From GCA-2683135 sp964507445 (GTDB lineage Bacteria > Planctomycetota > GCA-002687715), in assembly GCA_964507445.1 (NCBI GenBank), contig CAZDQF010000007.1, positions 139,174 to 203,173 of the forward strand: 64,000 nt of DNA, read 5' to 3'. A model generated the notes under the pieces. It worked only from the letters and a program-made list of their open reading frames with translations. It was not told the origin of the DNA and searched no databases. The position numbers and the translations under genes were made by a program. Positions within the stretch are counted from its first letter, which is position 1; each line of letters starts with the position of its first letter. This document shows positions 34,444-44,305 of the stretch, piece after piece.

Positions 34444-37400
34444 TTGACGACGGATCGAGGGACGGAGCAGCAAACCGGGGCGGAATCCAGGACGTTCGTC
34501 GGCCGCTACCGGGTCCTCGAGACCCTCCACGTGGGCCAGAATTCGGACGTCTTCGTGGTGGAGGACCTGCTGCGTTCGAGCCGGGAGTTGATCTGCAAGC
34601 GGGTGGCCGGCCGGAGCCCTGAGTCGGCGCCGGTGAAGCGCCTCGAGAGCGAATATCGGCTCCTCTCGTCCTTGCGGCACCCTTCCCTGCCGCGGGTCCG
34701 GGACTTCGCCCGCGACCTGGCCGGGGACGCCACCCTGATGGTGTGTGATCGGGCGCCGGGGGCTCCCCTGGACTCCCTCGCCCCCCTCGCCCTCGACGAC
34801 GCCGTGGCCATGGCGGTGGACGTGTGCCGCGCCCTCTCCCTGCTGCACTCCCGGGCGTGGCTCCACCTCGACGTGAAGCCGAAGAACGTCCTGTGGGATC
34901 AGGTCTCGCGGAGGGCCACCCTGGTGGACCTGGACCTGGCCGCCTTCCCCGAGAGCGCCGCCGGTCGCGGCACGCCGCCCTACGCCTCTCACGAGGCCAT
35001 GGGGGCGGGCCCGGTCCCCGACGCCCGCACGGACCTGTTCTCGTTGGGGGTGACCCTGCACGAGGCGCTGACCGGTCGCCCGTTCTCCAGTCAGAACCCG
35101 GTGGAGCGCGTGGACCCGGGAGAGGAGGTCCCCTCCTGGTTGCGCGAGCTGGTGATGGAGATGACGGACCCGGACCCGTCCCGTCGTCCGTCGAGCGCCC
35201 GCGAGGTCATCGCCAGGTTGCGGTCCTGCGGTACTCGCTGGCCCGACGAGTCCCTCGCCACCCGGACCGCCATCCTCGACCACCCGCCCTTCGCCGGTCG
35301 TCGCGACGAGCTGAAGGCGTTGCTGGAGGCGGTGCCGCCGCAGCCTCGGCGCCGCTCCCGGCGCCCCCTGGCGGTGGTCAAGGGGCAGCCCGGTGTGGGG
35401 CGTACGCGGTTGGTGGAAGAGGCCGCCATCGAGTGGCGCATGGCCGGTCTGCGTGTGCTTCGCGTGGTCCCGGCTCCCGGACCGGGGGCGACCCTGCAGC
35501 CCATCCTCTCCTTGTTCCACGACCTCTGCGCACTCTCCGGCGCCGATCCGGACGATGTGCTGACGGTAGAGGGGGAGCGCCTCGGTCGCATCGATCGCCT
35601 GTCCACCGCCGTGTTGGGACTGGTGCGTCGTCGTCGGACGGTGTTGATCCTCGAGGACATCGATCGCTACGACCGACCGTCACGGGACTTCCTCCTGCAC
35701 TTCCTGCGCAGGCTCACCCACGAGATCTGGGAGACCGGTCAGTCGCCCGTCGAGGTGGTGATGACGTTCCCGCCGGATGTCCACACGGACGACGGGCTCC
35801 GCGCGTACCTGGACTCGGAGCGTTCCACGGGACACTTCCTGGAGCTGGAGCTGGAGCCTCTCAACCTCCGGCACACGGGTGAGCTGTTGCGGGCCGTGGT
35901 GGCCCCCGAGCCCATGCCCAGCACCCTGCTGAACGACGTCCATGAGCGGACCGGGGGCGTCCCCCTGTTCGTCAACGAGACCCTCCGGTCGCGACCGCTG
36001 CATGGTCACGGCAGCGGCACGCTCCTCGGCCGGCTCGCCACGGAGAGCCTGGGGGAGGGAGACGGGGTGCCCGGTTCCCTGGACGCGGTGATGCAGGCGC
36101 GCCTGCGCGCCTGTCCTCCCGACGCGCGCGAGATGCTCGACGCCCTGGCCGTGTTCCCCAGCGGGGCCGAGGAAGCGGTGCTGCGGCGGCTGCTCCCGGA
36201 CGGGGAGGACGCCGTGGCGGCGCTGTCGGAGCTTCGAGCCGGTGGGTACGCGCGGCTCAGCGGAGATCGTTGGCACCTGCCGGACCCCATCAGCCACGAG
36301 GCCACCCTGTCCTGCATCGACCCGGAGCGTCGGCAGCGATTGCACGACGACGCGGCCACCGTGCTCTCTCGATCGGAGCGCTCGCGGACGGAGGCCGTGT
36401 GGCACGTGCTCCGCGGCAGCCGCCCCCGGGAGGGTTTGAACGCCGCCTGGTCCGTCGTGCCCGAGTTGTTCGAGGCGCGGGCGGAGGAGGAGGCGGTGCG
36501 GATCCTCACCGCGCTGGTGGAGGTGCCCACGGGGTCGCCGTTCCTCAGCCGCTGGGCGTTGCTGAAGCTGGCTGACCTGCACCATGATCGCGGTCAGTTG
36601 CGCAAGGTCCGTGATCGCCTGGAGCAGGCGACGTCCCATGGGGCGACGTCGGATCCCCAGGTGGAGCGTCGATTGGCGCGGCTGCATCACCGGGAAGGGA
36701 ACCTGGACGCGGCGCGGTCGGCGGTGGGCTCCATCCTCGGCGCGGGGGCCGACCTCTCGGACGCCGATCGCCTGGACCTGTTGCTCGATCTGGCGGAGAT
36801 GTGCCTGGGCTCCGGGCTGCACGGCGAGACCCGGGAGACGTTGGATCGGGCCGGAGCGCTGGTGGCGCCGTTCCTGGATCTGGAGGCGTTCACGGAGCAG
36901 CCCGAGTCTCTGAGCGAGATCCGCGCCCCCCGGTTGGCCTGGCCGGGAGAGTGGGCGCCCCTGGTGGCCCGCTACCTCAGCATGCGGGGCGACCTGGCGC
37001 GGCACGACGGCGAGGCCGCCACCGGGCTCCGTTGCCACCTGGCCACCATGAAGCTGCGCTCGCGCCTGGGGGACCTGGTCGGTTTGGGGACCGCTCTGCA
37101 CGGCATCGCCACCATCTTCATGGCGGAGGGCCAGGGGGAGATGGCGGAGCGCTACTACTCCCGGGCGCTGCACCTGCGCGCGGAGGTGGGCGACCTGGCG
37201 GGGCAGGCGGACTCTTCCAACAACATGGGCGTGCTGATGCGCAAGCTGGGGCGCACGGCGGAGGCCATCGACCACTTCCGCACCAGCCTCCGGATCCGTC
37301 GCCAGATCGGTCACTCCGCGGGCGAGGGTTTCTCCTACATCAACATCGCCAACGTCTACTGCGAGCGGCGCGAGCTGGACGCCGCGTTGAAGTACTACGA

Positions 37401-39972
37401 GCGCGCGCTGCAGGTCGCCCGGCGGCTGTCCGATGCGCGCAGCCAGGCCCAGGTCCTGAACAACCTCGGCGCGGTCGCCCACATGCGGGACCAGTTCGCC
37501 GTCGCCATCCGCCACTACGAGCAGGCGGAGCGCCTGGACCGCATGGTGGGCAACATGAAGGGCGCCCTGGTGAAGCGGCTGAACCTGGCCGCAGAGTGCC
37601 TCCGGGTCGGGCAGTGGGAGCGCGGCGCCTACCTCGTTGAGACGGTGAAGCGGGCGGCCCGATGGCGGGAAGACCAGAGCCTGGCCGGCTGGGTCCAGCT
37701 GCTGGAGGGGCGAGGTCTCCTGCGCGAGGGGCGGGCGTCCGTCGCGCGCAGCCGGTTGGCTTCCGCGGGGGAGGCCGCGGAGCGCCTCGGCGATCCGTCG
37801 TTCGCGGCGGAGGTGGCGGTCGAGCGTGCGCAGGCGGAGATCGACGCGGGCAACCCCGGCGCCGTCGGGGCGCTGCTGCCGCAGCAGCTGGATGACCTCC
37901 CTCGCGAGGCCCGGGCCAAGGTCGCCCTGGTGCGCGCGCGGGCCCTGCTCCGCGGAGGTGAAGACGACCGCCACGCCATCCAGGCGCTGATCGAAGAAGC
38001 GGAGCGGTTCGCGCGGCGGGTCCGCATGCCGGGGCTGGAGTGGGAGTGCGCCCACGCCCGCGGTGCCTTGCGGGCCGCGGTGGATGATCGCACGACCGCC
38101 CTGGCGTCCTACGCCACCGCCCTCGAGGCCCTGGAGCGGGTGCTGGAGGGCCTGGCGGACACCGACCTGCTGGAGGGCTTCCTCGGACGCCAGCAGGTGC
38201 GCGCGTTCGTCGACGACGTGGACCGGCTGGCGGCGGGGATCGCCAAGGGGGAGCGTTCGGCGCTGCCGGGCGTGGCCGGCGCCCTGGTCCGTCGCGTCCG
38301 CGACGCCCTCTTCGAGTCCGGCCGCCAGGTGGGGCTGGAGGACGGCGTCTCCAGGCGCAACGAGGAGATGATGCGCCGCATCCTCGAGATCAGCCGCACC
38401 CTCCGCAGCACCGCGCCCCTGGACGAGCTGTTCCGAGAGATCGTGGACGGGGTGGTGGAGTTCAGCGGGGCGGAGCGCGCGTTCCTGCTCACGGTGGATG
38501 AACGGGGGAGGGTGCGGATCCCGGTCGCCCGCGGCAAGGAGCGGGAGCCGGTCCCGGATCCGGAGCAGCAGATCTCCCGCCGCATCGTCACCGAGGTGCT
38601 GGAGAAGGGGCGCAGCATGCGGCTCACGGACGCGGGCGGGGCGTTCGCCCAGGCCGAGTCGGTGGTGAACCTGGACCTGCGCTCCATCATGTGCGCCCCC
38701 ATGATGCGGGGCGCCCGGGTGGTGGGCATGCTCTACGTGGACAACCGCTCCCGGGCCGGCCAGTTCTCCGGCGCGGATCAGGAGCTCCTGGACATCTTCG
38801 CCGCGCACGCCGCCATCGCCCTGGAGAACGCGCGGCTGGTCCGCGAGTTCGCCCGCGACGAGAAGATCCGTGTCATGGGCAACCTCGCCGGCGGCGTCGC
38901 TCATGACTTCAACAACCTGCTCACGGCGATCCTGGGGCGCGCTCAGCAGCTGTCCCGGTTGACCTCCGACAGCGAGCTCCAGAGCGGGCTCGAGACCATC
39001 GTGAAGGCGGCAGAGGACGGGGCCGTCGTCGTCAGCCGCCTGCAGGAGTTCACCCGGACGCGGCGGGAGGGATCGTTCCGCAGCGTCAACCTCACCGAGG
39101 TCATCCGCGACGTGCTCGAGTTCACCCGCACCCGTTGGGAGGGGGACGCCCTGCGCCGCGGACAGCGCCTGACCGTCACGGCGGATACGGAGGACGAGGC
39201 CTGGGTGCTGGGCAACGTGGCAGAGCTACGTGAGATCTTCACCAACCTGGTCCTGAACAGCGTCGCCGCCATGCCCGACGGCGGGGACCTGACCATCCGC
39301 ACCTCCATCGTGGGCGGACGGGTGGAGGCGGTGGTGGAGGACAGCGGTCAGGGTATGACGGAGGAGGTGCGGGAGAGCATCTTCGATCCCTACTTCACCA
39401 CCCGGGGCTCCGAGGGCTCGGGGCTGGGGATGAGCATCGTCTACAACATCGTCCTCCGTCACGAGGGCAGCATCCGGGTCGAGAGCGCCCCGGGAGAGGG
39501 CACGCGGGTGATCGTGGAGCTACCGGGCACCAGCGGTCCGGAGCCGTCCGAGCCGGCGGTGGTGGAGGAGCTCCCCGTTGAACCGGGCCGCCGCGTCCTG
39601 GTGGTGGACGACGAGCGCAGCGTCCGCGAGCTGCTCTGCGACGTGCTGGAAGGTGAGGGCTTCGACGTGGAGGGTGTCCCCGGAGGAGAGGAGGCCGTCG
39701 CGGCGTTCTCGGACCGGCCGGCGGACGTGGTCATCACGGACCTGGGCATGGTCCCCATGACCGGTTGGGACGTGGCGCGGGAGGTGAAGGCCCTTGAGCC
39801 GGCGACGGCGGTCATCCTCATCACGGGATGGGGCGGCGAGATCGACAGCGACACCGCCCGTCGCAACCAGGTGGATCACCTCCTCAACAAGCCGTTCGAC
39901 CTGGAGGAGGTGCTCGCCACGGTGCGGCAGGCCGTGCGCGACAGGGACGCCGCGGTGGGCCTGCCGGACTGA
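34444..39972 (+). CDS. giant hybrid sensor: Ser/Thr kinase-like, STAND ATPase, TPR, GAF, histidine kinase, receiver
   Basis: A cytoplasmic signalling protein of 1842 residues. About 18-265 is protein-kinase-like: ELICKRV, HLDVKPKN with D143, DLD in place of DFG at 162-164, and GTPPYASHE. About 290-560 is an AAA/STAND module with Walker A GQPGVGRT (Arg320 at the usual Lys) and Walker B VLILEDID near 400-407. TPR-like repeats cover about 860-1060. A GAF domain lies at about 1310-1460. The histidine kinase has H1487 in GGVAHDFNN, an N box near NLVLNSVAAMPDGG, and GSGLGMSI. The receiver has VVDDE, D1766 and LNKPF. The layout resembles cyanobacterial Hstk and PknK-type proteins. No membrane segment was seen. 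Start TTG 34444 follows GGGGAGGG. Confidence 0.9.
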   Translation: MTTDRGTEQQTGAESRTFVGRYRVLETLHVGQNSDVFVVEDLLRSSRELICKRVAGRSPESAPVKRLESEYRLLSSLRHPSLPRVRDFARDLAGDATLMVCDRAPGAPLDSLAPLALDDAVAMAVDVCRALSLLHSRAWLHLDVKPKNVLWDQVSRRATLVDLDLAAFPESAAGRGTPPYASHEAMGAGPVPDARTDLFSLGVTLHEALTGRPFSSQNPVERVDPGEEVPSWLRELVMEMTDPDPSRRPSSAREVIARLRSCGTRWPDESLATRTAILDHPPFAGRRDELKALLEAVPPQPRRRSRRPLAVVKGQPGVGRTRLVEEAAIEWRMAGLRVLRVVPAPGPGATLQPILSLFHDLCALSGADPDDVLTVEGERLGRIDRLSTAVLGLVRRRRTVLILEDIDRYDRPSRDFLLHFLRRLTHEIWETGQSPVEVVMTFPPDVHTDDGLRAYLDSERSTGHFLELELEPLNLRHTGELLRAVVAPEPMPSTLLNDVHERTGGVPLFVNETLRSRPLHGHGSGTLLGRLATESLGEGDGVPGSLDAVMQARLRACPPDAREMLDALAVFPSGAEEAVLRRLLPDGEDAVAALSELRAGGYARLSGDRWHLPDPISHEATLSCIDPERRQRLHDDAATVLSRSERSRTEAVWHVLRGSRPREGLNAAWSVVPELFEARAEEEAVRILTALVEVPTGSPFLSRWALLKLADLHHDRGQLRKVRDRLEQATSHGATSDPQVERRLARLHHREGNLDAARSAVGSILGAGADLSDADRLDLLLDLAEMCLGSGLHGETRETLDRAGALVAPFLDLEAFTEQPESLSEIRAPRLAWPGEWAPLVARYLSMRGDLARHDGEAATGLRCHLATMKLRSRLGDLVGLGTALHGIATIFMAEGQGEMAERYYSRALHLRAEVGDLAGQADSSNNMGVLMRKLGRTAEAIDHFRTSLRIRRQIGHSAGEGFSYINIANVYCERRELDAALKYYERALQVARRLSDARSQAQVLNNLGAVAHMRDQFAVAIRHYEQAERLDRMVGNMKGALVKRLNLAAECLRVGQWERGAYLVETVKRAARWREDQSLAGWVQLLEGRGLLREGRASVARSRLASAGEAAERLGDPSFAAEVAVERAQAEIDAGNPGAVGALLPQQLDDLPREARAKVALVRARALLRGGEDDRHAIQALIEEAERFARRVRMPGLEWECAHARGALRAAVDDRTTALASYATALEALERVLEGLADTDLLEGFLGRQQVRAFVDDVDRLAAGIAKGERSALPGVAGALVRRVRDALFESGRQVGLEDGVSRRNEEMMRRILEISRTLRSTAPLDELFREIVDGVVEFSGAERAFLLTVDERGRVRIPVARGKEREPVPDPEQQISRRIVTEVLEKGRSMRLTDAGGAFAQAESVVNLDLRSIMCAPMMRGARVVGMLYVDNRSRAGQFSGADQELLDIFAAHAAIALENARLVREFARDEKIRVMGNLAGGVAHDFNNLLTAILGRAQQLSRLTSDSELQSGLETIVKAAEDGAVVVSRLQEFTRTRREGSFRSVNLTEVIRDVLEFTRTRWEGDALRRGQRLTVTADTEDEAWVLGNVAELREIFTNLVLNSVAAMPDGGDLTIRTSIVGGRVEAVVEDSGQGMTEEVRESIFDPYFTTRGSEGSGLGMSIVYNIVLRHEGSIRVESAPGEGTRVIVELPGTSGPEPSEPAVVEELPVEPGRRVLVVDDERSVRELLCDVLEGEGFDVEGVPGGEEAVAAFSDRPADVVITDLGMVPMTGWDVAREVKALEPATAVILITGWGGEIDSDTARRNQVDHLLNKPFDLEEVLATVRQAVRDRDAAVGLPD

Positions 39973-39995
39973 TCGACCGCGGCGTCTCTCGATCC

Positions 39996-40424
39996 CTACT
40001 GGATCGAGTCTTCGATGATCGGTCCGAAGGGCACCAGGGGCGCCACGGCGAACTGACCGTCGCTCAGCAGGACCGCGGTGAGATACGGAGCCCAACCCAC
40101 CAGGGCCGGATCCGAGGGCACCGCGAGGCGACCGAACCAGGTCGGGCGCTTGAGCATGGTCTGCTGGATGACCATGGGCGTGCTGAGGGGCACGGCGAAG
40201 CTCTGAGAGCCGACGGAGACGCTGCCCGTCCCCGGGTCACCGAGGAGGAACGCCACCTGACCGGAGTGAGCGTTGTTGAGGACCACCAGGCAAGGCTGGT
40301 AGCTCCCGGAAACCACCGGACCGACCGGTGTGAACACGTTGATTTGGGGTGATTGTGTCTGGGCCCCGGCCCGTACTGCACCGAGAGCCAAGCACAGGAT
40401 CACCAGGACCCCGAGACGCTTCAT
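39996..40424 (-). CDS. small secreted beta-rich protein
   Basis: A product of 142 residues from ATG 40424, with signal peptide MKRLGVLVILCLALGAVRAGAQ and a beta-rich mature part. It contains VAFLLGDPGTGSVSVGSQSF and LAVPSDPALVGWAPYLTAVLL. The VPSDPALVG-type segment looks like a module I associate with exported planctomycetal proteins, but no function is known. It converges on the hybrid-kinase gene with 23 nt between stops and diverges from the HEAT-repeat gene across about 256 bp. Confidence 0.6.
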   Translation of the reverse strand: MKRLGVLVILCLALGAVRAGAQTQSPQINVFTPVGPVVSGSYQPCLVVLNNAHSGQVAFLLGDPGTGSVSVGSQSFAVPLSTPMVIQQTMLKRPTWFGRLAVPSDPALVGWAPYLTAVLLSDGQFAVAPLVPFGPIIEDSIQ

Positions 40425-40680
40425 GCTTGACTCCAACGTCTGGCTCGGCCCACCAAGAGTGTCGAAGGCGGCTCGTCATCAGGGGTGGGAGCCCCAGGGA
40501 CGATCCCCCTTGGCGGGATTGCCAGCAGACGGGGAGTGTAAGCGGAGGCCCAGGGCGCGCCACCAAAATCTGCGCGAATCGTCGCGTTTGTGCGTATCTG
40601 TCACGTAATTCCCCATGGCCATGGGCATCCGGGTGCTTGTTGGCGTACAAGATGGGCGCGCCCAGCGCCCGTGGTCGATG

Positions 40681-42264
40681 ATGCGGATGAAACAGATCAG
40701 CTTGTGCCTGGCCTTGTTGCTGCTCCAGGGGGGAGCGTGGACCCAGGCTCCGGGGACCCAGTACGAGTCGTACCTGCCCGCCACCGGTGCGCCTCCGTCC
40801 AACGCCGCGGTGAGCCGGGCCTTCACCAATGTGGTGCGGCGCCTGCGCAAGGGCTCCTCCGCTGACCGCCTGAAGTTGCGCCAGGAGCTGATGGAGGACG
40901 TGGAGCGTCTGCTCGGCCCCATGCTCAAGGAGTTGCGACCAGGAGCCGGCAATCACTTCGTCCAGCGCCAGATCAGCCTGGTCCTCATGCAGGTCGGTGA
41001 CGCGCGCGCGGCCGCTGCGCTGGCGCGGTTGGTCTCCCACGGTAAGCGCGGCGCCCGCGGCGTCGCCGGCTTCGCCCTGGGCGCGTTGGAGGACCCGGCC
41101 GCGGTCGAGGCCTTGCGGGTCCTGTCCCGGGACTCCCACCCCGTGTCCAAGCTGATGGCGTATCTGGCCCTCGGGCGGCTCGGCGGCGACGAGGCGGTGA
41201 CCCTGCTGTTGCGACGTCTCAAGGAGCGGCGACCGGTGCGAGAGCAGGAGGCCATCACCTTGGGGTTGGGCCTCTCCCGATCCGCGCGGGCGGTCCCTCA
41301 TCTGAAGCGTCTGCTGCGGCAGAACAAGGACGGGTTGCGACGGGCCGCCGCCATCGCGGTGGGGTACATGCCCGCCGAGCACGCAGGGCCGATGCTGCTC
41401 AGGCACACCACGAAGAACCGGGAAGAGGACAAGCGCGTCCGCCTGATCGCCCTGGCCGGGTTGTCCCGGCTGCCTTGGGACGAGGCCCTGTACGCCACCC
41501 TCAGGGAGCGGCGGCCGCAGCAGCTCTCCGACGCTGACGAGGCCGCGGCCTGGGTGCTGGCTCTGGCGGCGCTGGGGCGGGAGCAGGTGATCCCGGACCT
41601 GAGGCGCTGGCTCAAGAGTCCGCGGGAAGAGGTGCGCGCGGCGTGCGCGGCGGCGACCGTCGTCGTCGGCGGCCCCCGGGCCTCCGCCCTCGCCACCGCC
41701 ATGTTGGGCGACGACAAGGACCGGGTGTTCCGGGCCGCGTTGCTGGCCACCATCGTGCACGGCCACAAGGAGGACTCCGCCCCCGTATTCACGGTCTGGG
41801 CCGGGCACAAGGACGAGCGGGTGCGCCGCGCGGCCCTTTGGGCCACGGTCTACCGTTACGGCCCCGCCGCCGAGGAGGCCCTGCGGGCGTGTACGGACTC
41901 GGACTTCAAGGACGACGTGCGGGTGCTCGCCGCGAGCTTGATGGCGGAGCTCGAGGAGGACGGCCACGCCGCCCGGCGTCGCTGTCGCGCGCGGCTCCAG
42001 TGCATGCTCGATGACGAGGGGCTGGCGCCGTCCTGGAACCTCAACGCGGCGGCCAACGGGCACCTGTACCGCCTGCTGGACCTTCAGAACGCCATCAACC
42101 GGCGCGGCGCGGGGCCGGCCGGAGGACCTGACCGCGGCGCAGGGGCGGTGGCCACCGCGCCGTCACCGGAAGAGGAAGACCTGCGTCGTCACCTCGATCG
42201 ATTCCCCTACGCCGATTGGCGTCACACCGTCGAGATGCCGGACCCATGGACGTCGTCCTTCTGA
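40681..42264 (+). CDS. exported HEAT-repeat protein
   Basis: A protein of about 527 residues with signal peptide ISLCLALLLLQGGAWTQ. Consecutive HEAT/Armadillo-type helical repeats follow, with units of about 30-38 residues such as DARAAAALARLVSHGKRGARGVAGFAL, HPVSKLMAYLALGRLGGDEAV and REVR-like helices. Such proteins are protein-binding scaffolds. Start choice among ATG 40678, 40681 and 40687 is uncertain by three codons. The last 19 nt overlap the following permease gene, so it is likely co-translated with the exporter and may be its periplasmic partner (inference). Confidence 0.75.
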   Translation: MRMKQISLCLALLLLQGGAWTQAPGTQYESYLPATGAPPSNAAVSRAFTNVVRRLRKGSSADRLKLRQELMEDVERLLGPMLKELRPGAGNHFVQRQISLVLMQVGDARAAAALARLVSHGKRGARGVAGFALGALEDPAAVEALRVLSRDSHPVSKLMAYLALGRLGGDEAVTLLLRRLKERRPVREQEAITLGLGLSRSARAVPHLKRLLRQNKDGLRRAAAIAVGYMPAEHAGPMLLRHTTKNREEDKRVRLIALAGLSRLPWDEALYATLRERRPQQLSDADEAAAWVLALAALGREQVIPDLRRWLKSPREEVRAACAAATVVVGGPRASALATAMLGDDKDRVFRAALLATIVHGHKEDSAPVFTVWAGHKDERVRRAALWATVYRYGPAAEEALRACTDSDFKDDVRVLAASLMAELEEDGHAARRRCRARLQCMLDDEGLAPSWNLNAAANGHLYRLLDLQNAINRRGAGPAGGPDRGAGAVATAPSPEEEDLRRHLDRFPYADWRHTVEMPDPWTSSF

Positions 42265-43592
42265 TCAGCCGTTACCTGCGGCGGCGACGCATCGCGTTGG
42301 TGGCGGCCCTGTTCGTCGCCCTCGCGGTGGCGGCCATGGTGGTGATCACCGCGGTCATGGACGGGTTCCGCTACGACATCCACCAGAACATCCGCGGCGT
42401 CGAGCCGGACCTGACGTTCCGCATGAAGGACCCGCTCCATGAGCACTTCGCTCAGGTTGAGGACCTGCTCCAGGGCGAGATGGCGGACCGGGGCGGCGTC
42501 CTCGAGGCGCTCTCGCCGCGCCTGGAGACCGTGGGCTTCATCTTCTCCAGGGTGGACCGGGGCGCCGGCTCCACCGAGTACCGTTGGGGCGTTCAGATCC
42601 TGGGCGTCGACTGGGAGCGGTCGTGGGACGTGATCCCCCTGGAGCGGATCATCAAGGACGCGGAGCGGACCCCCGGCTTCCGGTTCGACGGTCCGTTGGC
42701 CCGGGAGGACGCCCCGTTCTCGAGGCAGGCGGTCCCCGGCATCCTGGTGGGCAGGGCCCTGGCGATCCGGATGCGACTGCGGACCATGACGGACGCGGTC
42801 CTGGGCGGCACCAATGACGCGTCCGTGGTCACCGGCCGGCTGGCCCGTGAGCCCGGCGTGGACGAGCAGTGGCGGGTGGACGCGGCGAACCTGGGCTGTC
42901 GGCTGGCGGGGGTGTTCGACTCCGGCCGGGACGACTTCGACGGCTTCCACGTGATCATGGACCGCTACGAGCTTCATGAGCTGCGTTACGGCCCCGGCTC
43001 GGAGCGGCCGGACTGCACCACCGTCCACGGCCGGGTGACCGAGGCCGCCCGCGGCCGCCTCGACGAGCTCAAGCGCTCCCTCACGGAGCGCTTCCCCGGG
43101 CTGGTGGTGGAGACCTGGAAGGACCGCAACCGGGGCCTGATGGACGCCCTCGACGTGGAGAAGCGCTCCATGTCCCTGGTGCTCGGGTTCATCGTCTTTC
43201 TGTCCGTGTGCCTGGTCTTCGGATTGCTCTACATGATGGTGGTGGAGAAGACCCGGGACATCGGCGTGCTGCGCAGCATGGGCTTCTCCGGTCGTCGGGT
43301 GGTGTTGCTGTTCCTGCTGTACGGGACCGCCCTGGGGGTCATCGGCAGCGCCCTCGGCTCCGTCGCCGGGGTCTGGCTGGTCAACAACCTGAACTCGGTC
43401 ATGGAGACCCTGGGCGTGGACGTGTTCAATCCGGACGTGCCCTATCGCTTCCACGGCATCCCTGCGATCCTCGACCCGGCTCAAGTGCTGACCATCGCCG
43501 TGGGGACGGTCATCATGGCCATGCTGGCGGGGGCCCTGGCGGCGAGGCGCGCCGCCGTTATCGATCCCGTACGTTGCCTGAGGTACGAATGA
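42246..43592 (+). CDS. FtsX/MacB-family ABC transporter permease (LolC/E-like), first copy
   Basis: An inner-membrane permease of 448 residues. One N-terminal helix follows RYLRRRRIALVAAL, then a large periplasmic domain of about 230 residues, and three C-terminal helices of the FtsX domain. The signature between them is VVEKTRDIGVLRSMGFS. Such permeases pair with a cytoplasmic ATPase to extract lipoproteins or drive mechanotransmission. ATG 42246 overlaps the HEAT gene; the stop overlaps the ATPase start as ATGA. It is paralogous to the second permease downstream, which shares the N-terminal RYLR-RR-ALVA pattern and VEKTRD-G-LRSMG. Confidence 0.88.
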   Translation: MDVVLLISRYLRRRRIALVAALFVALAVAAMVVITAVMDGFRYDIHQNIRGVEPDLTFRMKDPLHEHFAQVEDLLQGEMADRGGVLEALSPRLETVGFIFSRVDRGAGSTEYRWGVQILGVDWERSWDVIPLERIIKDAERTPGFRFDGPLAREDAPFSRQAVPGILVGRALAIRMRLRTMTDAVLGGTNDASVVTGRLAREPGVDEQWRVDAANLGCRLAGVFDSGRDDFDGFHVIMDRYELHELRYGPGSERPDCTTVHGRVTEAARGRLDELKRSLTERFPGLVVETWKDRNRGLMDALDVEKRSMSLVLGFIVFLSVCLVFGLLYMMVVEKTRDIGVLRSMGFSGRRVVLLFLLYGTALGVIGSALGSVAGVWLVNNLNSVMETLGVDVFNPDVPYRFHGIPAILDPAQVLTIAVGTVIMAMLAGALAARRAAVIDPVRCLRYE

Positions 43593-44302
43593 CCGCGACT
43601 GATGAGGTGGTGCTCGGCGTCGAGGACGTCACCAAGAGCTTCAAGCTGGGACGCCAGACCGTGGAGGTCCTCCGCGGCGTGAACCTCCGCGTCCGCCGCG
43701 GCGACTTCCTGGCCATCCGCGGCTCTTCGGGGGCGGGGAAGAGCACCCTGCTCCACATCCTCGGCTTGCTGGATCGACCGACATCCGGATCCGTTTCCTA
43801 CGAGGGACGGGACGTGTCCGGGGCCGGAGAGCGGGCCCGCACACGCCTGCGGGCGACCGAGTTCGCGTTCGTCTTCCAGTTCTACTACCTGCTCCCCGAG
43901 TTCACGGCGTTGGAGAACGTCTGCATCCCGGCGGTCATCGCGGGGACGCGCAGCCACGCGGAGGTGCGGGGACGGGGCGCGCGGAAGCAACGGGCCCGTG
44001 AGTTCCTGGAGCGGGTGGGTCTCGGACACCGGCTCGGTCATCTGCCCAATCAACTCTCCGGGGGAGAGCGGCAGCGGGTCGCCATCGCCCGGGCGCTGAT
44101 GAACCAGCCCCGCATCGTGTTCTGCGACGAGCCCACCGGGAACCTGGACTCCAGGAGCGCGTCCGGCATCCACGAGCTGCTGCACGACCTCAACGAGTCC
44201 CTGTCGCAAACCATCGTCGTCGTCACCCATGAACCCGCCATGGCCGACGTGGCGCGGCGCCGCATCGTCATGAGCGACGGACGCGTCGACGAGGAGTCCT
44301 GA
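43589..44302 (+). CDS. ABC transporter ATP-binding protein (LolD-like)
   Basis: An ATPase of 237 residues. Walker A is GSSGAGKST, the Q-loop is FVFQFYYLLPEFTALENV (typical of the LolD/MacB subfamily), the signature is LSGGERQRVAIARAL, Walker B is IVFCDEPTGNLD, and the H-loop is VVVTHE. ATG 43589 overlaps the upstream permease stop by four nt and the next permease starts 3 nt after its stop, so the three form one transporter (permease-ATPase-permease). An open frame exists upstream but lies inside the permease gene. Confidence 0.93.
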   Translation: MTATDEVVLGVEDVTKSFKLGRQTVEVLRGVNLRVRRGDFLAIRGSSGAGKSTLLHILGLLDRPTSGSVSYEGRDVSGAGERARTRLRATEFAFVFQFYYLLPEFTALENVCIPAVIAGTRSHAEVRGRGARKQRAREFLERVGLGHRLGHLPNQLSGGERQRVAIARALMNQPRIVFCDEPTGNLDSRSASGIHELLHDLNESLSQTIVVVTHEPAMADVARRRIVMSDGRVDEES

Positions 44303-44305
44303 TCC

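Noticed and set aside
35680..38904. A 1074-codon open frame on the - strand
   Set aside because: It lies antisense to the hybrid kinase gene, has low-complexity composition with no recognisable motif, and arises from the GC-rich codon bias of the real + strand gene.
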